Shown: piece after piece, positions 12,301 to 24,300 of the stretch | How the letters are laid out: each line of letters opens with the position of its first letter | Numbering within the stretch: position 1 is the first letter of the stretch | Assembly (NCBI GenBank): GCA_947568835.1 | Contig: OX387603.1 | Location: 4,748,701 to 4,812,700, forward strand | Origin: Protonemura montana | Taxonomy: Eukaryota > Arthropoda > Insecta > Plecoptera > Nemouridae | Direction of reading: 5' to 3' | Length of the DNA stretch: 64,000 bases | Translations under genes and position numbers: made by a program | The notes under the pieces: generated by a model | Databases searched by the model: none | What the model saw: the letters and a program-made list of their open reading frames with translations, nothing else | Told to the model about the DNA's origin: nothing

Positions 12301-15300
12301 ACTTATGTTTACTCTATCTAACCTTAGCACTAGTTTCGATCAAATCTAAAACTAGGGTTTGAATTCTAAGTAAAGAATTACTTATTTTTTCTCTTCTTAT
12401 TATTTTTCTTATTTTCTTTCTCCCAAGTTAAGCCTCTGCTCCCCCAAATATTCCGTAGTGGAAAGAATGCTGACCGTCTTTGTTTCCCCACAGAAATCCT
12501 GGCCGCATTAGTGAAGCCAGGACCGGACCTGGTGATATGCGACGAGGGTCATCGCATCAAGAACAGCCACGCAAGCATCTCTCTTGCGCTGAAGCAGATC
12601 AGGAGCCGTCGCAGGATAGTGCTCACTGGCTATCCGCTGCAGAACAACCTACTGGAATACTGGTACGTTCTCGACATGTTCACATCAGCGCTCACGTCAT
12701 GTGGGAGCCATTTCGGGTAAGAAATGCATCTCGTAACAATGCATCGTGATTCTGACCTGGAGATGATTGTAAAACTTTCATAAGAGTGAGATGCCTGAAC
12801 TCTCTGCTTTATGATGTTTGATTGCTTATTGATGCTTCATGCATATTCTGCTTTTATTACGTACCACTTAACCTCGACAAGGATTTACATGAATAGTAAA
12901 CACAGGTCTGAACTGGTTCGACTGGTTTATAAGAAAACGCATTAACAGCTGCTTATTCATTAACACAACATTCATCATCCATAACTGAATTGCAGTTAGA
13001 AACGTTAGAGATTTATTGATACAAGATGTTTACAAGAATACAGAGTGAAAATGTATCGACAGTCGTTGCAGAAGAGACTTTCGTGATTTTTCTTTCCTGA
13101 ATTTGGCTCCAAGTATTTGAAGGCATTCGTACCTCGAATCTGAAACCTTGGATCCAGGGTGCTAATGGTTGAGACGTATTCTTTACAAGAACCGTAAGAG
13201 GAGATCTGCGAGTGCTGTTTAAGACAACAAACCTACTTGGCCCCAGAGGGCATTCGTTCCTCCAGGGCCAAGCCAGTACCTTGATGTTTTCACTGTGAAT
13301 TAACACTGGATAATTGATTAAGCAAACGGGTAATTATTCCAACAGTTTTTGGCCAAATGAGGGACAATTGAACGGGCAGTTCTTGCTCTAGAACTAATGA
13401 CAAAATGAGGGTACTTGTACCTCAGTTTGAAACTGAATCCAGCTCTCATGAGTCTTAAGTCTCCTCATTATGACTGGGAATGTGTTGAGTTTTTTTAAGA
13501 AGTTATATAGACCTCGATAAAAATGTCAAATGATTGATGATTTTAATTTCTAACTAAAGTTCTAGCTGCGATTATGTTGAATGATAGAGAATAAATGGCA
13601 AGGGAAGGACTTCGACGCCAGAGGGCATTCGTAACCTCGAGAGCCATGTAGTATTCTCTCTCACTTAGTTTGGATGTTAAGATAGAATTATGGTGGTGTG
13701 TTGACTGATTGAGTGTCATTATCTTATTGACATCTTTAGACGTTTTCCCTTGTATCGGTTTCAAGAAAAAAGGGCATTCTTACCTCAATTAGGCATCACG
13801 ATACAAGTGAGTCTCCTTTTTTGATGATTATGATGTGAATGACGATGATTATGATGCCAATGATGATTCAAATTGTGTTGAATGATAAAGAATGATCGGC
13901 AATGAATTACTTGGCCCCAAAGGGCATTAGTAACATCTGGCACCAAGTAAGAGGCCGTAGAGATTTCTCTCTAATATTCAACACAATTCGATGTTGTGAT
14001 GTCGTTGTCCCCTAGTCTTACGGACTCGAGCATCTCCTGCTGCAAACTTGGTCCCACAGAAATCCAAGGGCATTTGTACCTTGGTTCTGAGACCGCAATT
14101 TCGAGGTGCTTCAAACACGACAATGATGAATGACGGATGATACCAGCATACTCAAGACTTACTTCTGATAAGAGAATCTCCCGATCTTTGCAGATTTCAC
14201 AGCTTGACGCTTTCACGGTTGATGCATGCAGACAGGAACCTGGTGAAAAACTTCTTCAAACCCTTCCAACATGACTCTTTCTTCGGACACCTTGGTTCTT
14301 CTCGGGTGTCAAGCGCAAGCTCTTCATCGTCCTCCAGTCTCAATCCTGTCCAGGTCAAGATCCTTCAGTGGTTTCTTGAAACATTTGTTAGTTCTCAAGG
14401 TTTCCGCATCACCTGCAATCACCGATGCACCTGCAAACTCAACCTCCCTCTGAAAGCCGAACTGAATGATTTTACCTGTCTGGACCCTACGACTACTTGG
14501 GTACTAACTGTACCAATTTTTGCTCAGCTCTGCTTAATCTTCTCTAACCAAGATTTTCCCCTTGCCAGGTGCATGGTGGACTTTGTTCGACCGAACTACC
14601 TGGGCACGAAGACCGAGTTCTGCAACATGTTCGAGCGACCAATCCAGAACGGCCAGTGCTACGACAGCACGCCCCAAGACGTTCGACTCATGCGATACCG
14701 AGCGCACGTTCTGCATTCCCTGCTCGAGGGATTCGTGCAGAGGTCAGTCAAGGATAGTGTTTGCGTGGCCTCAAGTTGTCCCTTTTTTTCAACACAAAGC
14801 AACAAAATCCAGTCTTATTTAACACCCCTTTGTTAAAAACCTCTATCCCTACTTTAAAATCTCCTCTTATTGGAGAAGAAAATTGGCTTCGCAAGAGACA
14901 CTTGTCAAGAAATTTATAAAATTACCAAGAATTTGAACATTTCTGCAAGTTGCCGTTATCACTGTTCTATTAGAAATGTAACATAACACGTAATACAACA
15001 TGTCACATCTCTAGCAATGACTAAGGCAACTCAACGAAACATTTAAATTCTCAGAAAGTCTAGTAATTTCTCGACAAGTGCACCACGCAACGCCAATTTT
15101 CTTCTCTGGTAAGTTGCACTCCTCTCTTTCCTTCTTCTCCACGATCAATATTCAACCTCTCTGCACTTTATTCACATTTATAAAACTCCTTCCATAGCAG
15201 CCCTTAATCTCAGCCCTTAACCCACGATCTAAAAGCTAACATAAACCCACCTTTAACTTGATTTAAAACTAATATTTACCATCAATATCACTGTTCTAAA

Positions 15301-18300
15301 TGTCTTTTGGCCATTCCCCATTTCAGACTTCCTTTTTTAAGGTATTTTTTTATTATTTTCTTACCAAAGTAGGTAACCACGAGTAAATAGGAAAATCAAT
15401 CGATTTTGAAAGCTTTACCATTGTTCATTTATAACTAAAAATGTATAGAAGTGCAAATTATTAGTATTTTAGATTTTAATAAGTTTGAAAAAAATTGTTA
15501 AAACGTTATTTTAAATTTCCGAAGGTACAAACTTAGTCCTTGGTCATGTTAATTTCAGACGAAGCCAGCAGGTCCTGCAGCTTTCGTTACCGCAGAAGGA
15601 AGAGTACGTTCTGCTTCTGCGGATGATGCCGTTCCAGCGCAAACTCTACGACACGTTCATGAACGAAGTGGTGCGCACCAAGGCTGTTCCGAATCCGCTC
15701 AAGGCATTTGCCGTTTGTTGCAAGGTAATTGAAGTGTTGGACTTTTCTCTCTAACGAAGGGAATGTGTTTCGTCCAAATTGCCTTGGGCCTTATCGTGCT
15801 CACAAGAAATTCATTCCACGGCAGCTCGTGGCTGGATCGAAAACATCGGGATTTATTAAATGCAAGCGCAAGTATTCCAACTTTGATGGTCGTCACTTTC
15901 CATCTCTCAAGTAATAAACAAAATGCAACAAAATTTTATGAGGATTAAGGGTTGGCCGACTTCAAGCTTTACTTACGAATTTGTTGCCAATAATTCCACA
16001 TTGAAAATTAATTGTGATGAAGGAAGAAAGGGATAGTAAACACAACTAATAAGAGAAGAACATTTTTGTTACAAGGTGCACTTGCCGAGAAATAACATCT
16101 CTAACAATGACAAAGGCAACACGCCGAAACGTCGAAATTCTCGGGATTTTTAGAAATTTCTTGACAAGTGCACCACGCGACGCCAATTTTCTTCTCCGGT
16201 ACGTTGTGCTCCCTCTCTCTTTCCTTCTTCACCACAATCAATATGCAGCCTCTTGGCATCCTATTCACATTACAGTGTAAATAAGTAATCAACCGCGTTG
16301 TTTGCAGATCTGGAACCACCCCGACGTGCTCTACCAATTCCTGAAGAAGCGTGCAGGCGGGGAGGCCGTTGACCTTGACCTGGAGGAGGCGACAGCAGCT
16401 GCAGGGCTTGCAGCAGCGGCTGCTTCGGGCAACAGTGTGGTCCCCGCCACCGTAGGTGTGCCGGGACGGGGGGCTAAGCGTGGGCGCGGCAGGGGTAGCA
16501 GGGGCGGCGGCCGCAAGGACAGGAAGGTAAGCCTCAGGGATGGTCAATGATCTGGGTTGCGGTTGCCATAGCAAGACTGTGGAGCCAAGGTCGACATCAT
16601 GACAGTACCTGATTTTGAGCTCTCAAAGTGTCTACGCTATTTTAAGAGTTTTTATCAACAGTTGAACGTGGCTTGGGCTCTTTTTTTCCCAGACTTGTTC
16701 CCAAATTGTCCTGTCAATGCCTCGTATGTCAATATGCCTCGGTCAGAGCTTAAAAACTTCTAATCTAATGCCTCTCATATTTTGTATGTAAACCTCTGTG
16801 AAGAATTGAAAAGCACACTGGTCTCAAAGTTTTGAGCCCTGCTTTTTTGACCGGAGACCAAGCAGCTGACCAAGATGCATGTGTCGCAGGGTGGTGCTAA
16901 ACCGGCGGCGTCGGTGACTCCCAACGCCAGTGCGCCAGCTGCAGACGGCACCGGAGCACCGGGTCCTGGCGCACCCGGCCCCAGCGCCACCGCATTGCCG
17001 TCCATGAGTCAGATGACCGGCAACGCACATTATCCCGGTCACGTGTACGGCACAGGACAGTATGACGACATCGGCTACCAGAACCAAGGTGGGGGAGCAA
17101 ACAAAGCTGGAGCACGATTCTATTACTTGTGTTCCGTTCTGAGTATTGGAGAAAGTTTGCTGAATTGACTCGTTTCAATGGAAATCAGTTCGATTTCCAG
17201 AGCTGCACTTCCAGGCAGAAGGGATAGTGCATTAAAGCTAGACTACTTCTAAATTAAAGATGATTGTATCGAGTTGTTGATTGTGGTGACGAAGAAGAGA
17301 AAGTTTAACTTGCAAGAGAAGAAAATTGTTGTCTCCTGATCCACTTGTCGAGGAATTTCCAGAATTTCCTGGAATTTAAACGTTTCAGCGAGCTGCCTTT
17401 GTCAATGTTTGAGATGTTTTGTGTTGTTGTTTACTAAAATTTAAACAAATAATAGAAGCAAATATAATTGGTTAGGTGTGTCGTGCCTTAAAGCCGGCCA
17501 ATAAATCCTGGGAAGGAGGACAGATACAACAGTTGTGAAACATTTCTGTTCGTTAACGTTTCGTTATCTTGTCTTGAACAGATGTAAAGTAAATGGTCGA
17601 GCAGATTTAAAATGTCAAAATTCTGTTCTTTGAATTTGCAGTGTCTACACTGAAATGAGAAGTGGTTGCATCAAAAACACATATTCAAAGTAGATTTTGA
17701 CTATTTGTTACTGAACTTTTTACCCAAATTGTTTCTCATATGAAATGCTTTGTCATCAAGTTAGTATTGACAATGTGGTTTTTCCTTGACAGGTGGCCAG
17801 ACCAGCACTAACCCGCAGTTCCCTAACCAGTTCCCGTCGGCATCGTCTTCTTCCGGGCCCACCGGCTACAACCCGGATGGGACGCCATACGGGAACCTCA
17901 ACTTCCCGGCGCCCGGCCAAAACAACTACCCAGGCATGGCAGACGGGGCCCAATACCACGGCAACTCTCACAATGCACCTAACAACCCCTACAACCAGTA
18001 TTCAAACAATCCCTCCACAAACTTCAACCCCTACTACAATCAGACGGGCACCGGGAACCGTTCGGCCGAATTCTCAGACGCTTCCGGACAGTCTGGCAAC
18101 AACTACTGGGGAAACCAGAACTACTATTCCGGAACCGGTGCTACGGGACAAGACGGAGCAAACTACCAGAACCAAAACAGTTTTCCAGCCGCGAATAGCG
18201 TCACCGGGAACTACCAGGCAAATCCGGGAACGCAGTCAGGCGGGAGTTTCACACAGAATCCCGCCGCGGGATCTGGTACTTACGGTCAGGGAAGTTTTAC

Positions 18301-21300
18301 GAGTGGTCAAAACGCGAATTATCAAGGCACGACCCAAAACTCTTCGAACTATCAGGGCCAAGGTGACGCGGGCACGAATCAGTATTACGACAGCGGCAGT
18401 GGATCCTTCGGGAACAACGGCTTCTTTCAAAATCAGGGATACGGTAGTTACGGGAGCGGCGGTAGCGGCAGTGGCGACAGTCAATTCAGGATGAATGAAC
18501 AGTTTGCGAACAAATCGAGTGAAACCGTTGTACAGCCGCAAACGAACGCAGGGTTCGGGGCAACGAACGCCAGTCAGGCTTCGAACTCCGGCAACTTCCC
18601 AAGCTCGCAGACAACCGGCTTTCAGAACGCAAACACCATCGGCCAGTCGCAGTCGACCTCTGGAAGCTTCACGCCCGCGTACAACACCCAGTTCCCGGGC
18701 ACGCAAAACTCCCAGGAGTTCCGGCCGGCCGAGCAGAAACCAAACGTTTTGCCGGGACCGCGAGGCCAGGAGACCGGCAACTTCACGCCGAGCTTCAACA
18801 GCCAGTTTCCAGCTGCGCAAGACAACTTCCGATCGAATCAGTTTGGTTCGGAGGCCGAGAGCAAGTTCAACGATCCCGGTAACATTAAGATTGAAAACCT
18901 CTTGGGAATGGACTGCGAAACCCCGGCCGGGATGTTCGGCCCGAACGCGACGCCCGGTTTCGGGAACCGAGGGACGAACATGAGTCACTGGGGCAACGAT
19001 TTCAACAAGGACACAAAGATGGCCGAAGTCAAGCCGGAGAAATCCCCGCTGGACATTCTGAAGGATGAGTTTTCAGTAGATAAAACTGAGACGTCGGTGA
19101 AAAGTGAGATGAAAGCTCCGGGGCCTGTTGGTCTGGCCGCTACCGACGTTGCTAAGAAGGAGGAGGTGGAGGAGGGGAAGGAGAAAGAAAAGGAAAAGGA
19201 AGGAGATGGCAAAGAAGGAGAAGGGAGTCCAGTAGATGCCAAGCCAGGAGAGGCGAAGACTGCGCAGGAGTGGATGGCAATCAAGAACGGAGGGAGAGAG
19301 GATCCAGGCATTCCCTACGACTGGGTGAGTCTTTTCTTAGTTACAGCTTATTATTGCAAGGTTTTCAGTCTTTTTGACGGATATATTACCGACTTACCTA
19401 AGTTAATGCATGTCATTATGTGTACGTAAAAGAATCATTATTATTATTCCCTTTTCTTCATTTTTGTTGAAAGAACTAATGAATCTTATTGCCTTTTATA
19501 TGGTTGTCCTCATATTCAGGATGAGATCCAGCAACAAAATGGCCGACACTCCTTCGTGCCTGTTTGGATGTTTTTGATCATTTACGTAAATACTAAATAG
19601 GCTGTTTTTTATTTTTAATGCTGTGTGTGATTTTAATTTTGCCAAGGCTGGTTCCAGCAACTTGAACACGATGTAAAAATGTATTTGCTCGTTCTAACCT
19701 GTTCGTACGTGGCCTGCAGGCTGTGGAACTGCTGAAGAACTACGTTCCTGGTGCAATCGAGAACTCGGCCAAGATGGATGTGTTCTTCCTGATCTTGAAC
19801 GAGTCAGTGACGCTGGGTGACCGTCTCCTCGTCTTCAGCCAATCTCTCTTCACGCTGAATCTCATCGAGGAGTTCCTGCAATCGAACAAGCTTCCTGGGT
19901 CGGAAGATAAGTGGGCACGAAACGTCAACTACTACCGTGAGTAGCACCCGCAGACAGAAATGCTTGATTCGTTGACACAAAGTTCACAGCAAGGCGAATT
20001 TAATGCCTCAGAACAAAACGATTTCGTGGTTAAAAGTGATTTTCACAAAGATGTAGGGTTGTGTATAAAGTGAGGCTTGTACACCCGTAGAAATATTTTT
20101 TCTTGAATTTTCGGCGAAATTTTTCAATGCTCATCGCACTAGCCAGAAGTTGTCATAAGTTCTGTCATTTTGTTTAATGTTAATTGTTAAATTCAATCCT
20201 CATAAGACATATAAGTTAGAGCATAAGCACAACAATTAAGCTGTGTTCAGGTCATCGATACAAGAGACATAGGGAGATCGGAGTTACGTTCAAATTTCCC
20301 CGGCAACAGCCGGTGTGAATTTCAGCTCCAATTGAAAAGAGACTTTCACTGCAAGCACTTTTAAACTCCAGCGAACAACCTAACCTAACTGGACCGCTTC
20401 TCTCTCGTTTAGGCCTGGACGGCAGTACCACCGCGCTCGAGCGAGAGAAACTCATCAACGAGTACAACTCGAATCCAGGCGTGCACTTGTTCCTGGTCTC
20501 AACTCGTGCCGGTTCTCTCGGCATCAACTTGGTTGGTGCTAACCGGGTGATCGTGTTTGACGCTTCGTGGAATCCTTGCCACGATACGCAGGCTGTGTGC
20601 AGGGTTTACAGGTACGTTAGCTTTGTCTTAAAAATAATAATAATTTGTTTTTTTCAACAAACTAGGCCACGCGTCAAAACGTTGAAATTCTCGGGATTTC
20701 TAGGAATTTCATTTTTGGGTCATTCCATGTGTAATCACTCACCTCAAACTTTGACCGACCCAGATTTTGATGAAAATTGGTATACTTGTTAAGTTTGTTG
20801 ACTTAGGGGCTATTTTTTAATTTTTTTTTTTTTGGTCCAACCGTTCGGATATTACAAGGGGGGGAAGTTGGGGTCATTTTGCCCCCCGCGCGTGTAGTGA
20901 CCACCCTTTCTACGCAATATCTAGGGTTCTATGGGAGCTACAGAGCTGGGAAAAAAATCATCTGAAAGGTAATTTCATACCCTACCTGAATATGGAAACA
21001 AAAATGACGATATGTTAATACGAATTTAATTGTGATTTTACACATCTGCATTTTCCAAAATGACCATATCGCTGATGAGTCATTTTTGATTTGCCTGATT
21101 TTTTTTCTATATGTACAGAACATACATATGATCATGTGTTCCAAAAATCAAGATGGGTGTTCTACTACTTTCCAAGAAAAAAAAATGTTTTCTGCAAATT
21201 CATTCATAATATAAATTAATATGAACTGAATTTAAGACAACATTCAAGAAAATGATCATTACTTACAATCATAGCTACTATGAAGTACAAATTTGCATAT

Positions 21301-24300
21301 CTTAAGAGAGATGTAGTTTACCTTATTGAGGTACATATTTTATAAGCCCTGCTGTTGCCCTGTTGGTGTCTGTAGCCGACAAAAAGTATGTTCGACCAGT
21401 TGCCGTGTTGGGGTCGGCCAGTGTTAAAACATCAGCAAAAGCTACAATTAGTTTGTCTTGTACACTGGGATAAAAATATGATGGAGCTGGTCCATGAGGG
21501 TGTAGAAAGTTGACTTGAAGTTCAAGAGACTGTGATGATTTTTCAAGAACACACGCTAGCCACCAGTCTTCGTTGTATGCTACAGTGATGAAACTGCCCA
21601 CGTCTTTGAACTCAAACTCGGGTATTTCTGCTGCTGTTGCTTCCTCCTCTTCTTCTTCTTCTTCTTCTTCTCCTTCTTCATTTTTCTCAACAATCTTCAC
21701 AATGTTGATTTCTTCAGAAAGAGAAAAGTGTTTCACATGTAAGGAAGTTAGCGATTTTGGGTAGAACGCATGAAAGCTTCTTGTGCCTACGATAGTTTTT
21801 AATTCTTTGAATCGTTCTTTAAGTTTGATGCCATTTGCTGTAATCTCTTCATTGGCTACAAACACAAAATTTACAGTCCACACATTTTCTGTTGCCCACC
21901 GGTAAAAGTCTATCGGCGTCATTATTTGGTCGGCATATGGTTTCTGTAAACTTGCCCGTGCTGCATTTCGTTTTACAGTCCCACCAACTCCATCGCATGG
22001 TCCTTTACCGTGGGATGTGGCAAAAAAATGCCACTCAGCAGTTAGTTCGAAGTCAACTTCATGATGGCACAAGTTGGAAAAATTCTTCTTATTCTTATAT
22101 TGGGCTGCCGCTCCATCAGAAAAGTAAATTAAATGGGATACATCCGAAATGTTTTGTTTCAGGTGTCTTATCAGGTGCTTTTGGAAAGTGTGCACAGTAA
22201 CGGTGTCATGAGTTAGCGAGTCAGAAATGACAACGTAACTTAAATGTTGTATGTCTCGATCTTCAGGCTTAAAGTAACACACAAATGGGTGAAGGGTGCA
22301 TTGGCTGTTATTCCAATGGTAACCTTGTGCAGCATCCTGGAGCACAAAAGAATAATTCTCAGCGAAGTCGCCCACTACTAAAACTTCCCCTGGTTTAAGG
22401 TTGGCTTTCTTCTCCTGCATGAATGCCGCTTGCTGCCGTGCAATAAAATCATGATTTCTTAATAAAATGCATTTTTCAATAAAACAGTCAACAAACTCAT
22501 CTGTAGGTTTCGTAATTGTCTCTAGGGTACATCTGTCTGTTGACAGCCACTGTTTATAAGTCACAGAGTCTATGAAATTTTCACTGAATGAGATTTCTAG
22601 CCATTCACGAAGTTCATCGGTTCCCGGACAATTGCCACACTTTCCTACAAAGCAGTTGAGAAGCGGGGGGTTGCACATGAGGCTGGCAAGGCAGTGTTGG
22701 TATGATTTGATGGTACCGTCTGAAAGCAAAGGCAGCTTTGCTCCCAAAGCCATCAACTTAACGTTTTGGTGTATCGTACAGACACAGACAGAATGTGTCC
22801 CAGCTGCTCCTGCCAGAACACAATGTTTGGGTCTGAGCTCTGCAAACTTCGAGAATCCAACCTTGATGTCAGGATATTTATCTTTGAAGCTGCGATACAC
22901 TTCACTTAAGTTGCTTAACACTAGTCTCTTCTGGCGGTGAACTCGATTGTCACCCACTTTAACCGAGACAAAATCTTTTTTACCCGGCATGACACGGCTT
23001 ACATCATCATTTTCATAAAACTCTTCAATCAGTTGAATGCAATCAGGGGAAAGAGTTTTTCCTGCTTTTTGATTTGCAGATGGCAGTATCCCTTGGGCCT
23101 TTACTAGTTGTTTGGTTTTACGTACCAAATGGTTAGATGCATTGAACTCTTGCATTATTCTCTTAATGCTCCAACTTTTTGGAAGCACAGATAAAATTGT
23201 TATTTTCTCGCTTCTGGTACTCGTCTTAAACTTTTCTTTCAGTTGTGCTATTATCTCTGACCCATCACGGATGCTGTCCTTGCACTCCTCTGAAGATGTC
23301 AAATCTTCTTTGCTGATTTCTTCATTACTGGGAGATACTAGTTCCAATCTCTTCTTTACACCTTGTGTTATTTCGCTGAACTTTCTTTTCGAATAAAACA
23401 TAGATTTACCCTTTAGTTTGGTGGTATTAATAGGTGACACACCAAATGCAGCTAAAGACTGATTCACGGCATCTGCTTCACAGGGTATGTCCACGAAAGG
23501 TAGGTCAAGTTCAGTGGATTTAGTTGGCGTTAGAACAGAAACGGTTGTTAGTTCCTTCAGCCTGAGCGAGAGCAGCTTACGGCAAGTTGAGCATAATTTC
23601 TTTCCAGGGATGAGGTCGGCAATCTCCAAGTATTTCGTCCTGGATGCTGCATTAATTTCTCTTAACCCATTAACTTTCACTATTCCACAGTGAGCCTGAA
23701 ACGGATCGCAGCATAACTTGTGGTGACAGCTATACAGACGAAGGAATTTCTTTTCATGTAAATGACACACGGTCTTCACATTATCACACTTAGTACGCAG
23801 AGCTAATGATAACTGCTGGTCACTATTGAAACTTTCAATGCTTTTAATCGCTAGATCTTCGATGGGTCCACATTCTTCTTCAAAGAACAGTCCAATTGAG
23901 CACATTATGAATCTCTAAATAAAAGGTGCTTGAGAGCAAATTAGCTTCTATCCTCATCAACATGAGGCCAGAGACTGATTGCTTTAGTCCAGACAAGAAA
24001 TTACCAAACTTTTTACTTGTAACCTGTTACAACTTGATCCATGATTCAGGAGCATGACAAACAATCTATAGTTGTATTCTAGGGAATACCATTTTAAGAT
24101 TCTTGTAGATGCAAGTCCAGACAAGAAATGAACAAACTTTTGACTTCTATGAACTGTTTCAACTTGATCCATGATTTACAGGAATATGGCAAACAATCGA
24201 TTTGTATTGTAGAGAATAACATTTCAAGAACATGCAACTGTGCAAACAAAAATCAACTTTAATATAAAATATATGCCAGTGCTCTGATCACAATAATTGT

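Noticed and set aside
14204..14836. 210-codon frame spanning intron 9 and exon 10
   Set aside because: Chance read-through of intron into exon 10 and out of its donor; the conserved protein begins at the acceptor 14568.
18236..18988. 250-codon minus-strand frame and a 233-codon alternative plus-strand frame within exon 14
   Set aside because: GC-rich exon with biased codons leaves shadow frames open. The chosen frame connects helicase motifs with correct splice phases.
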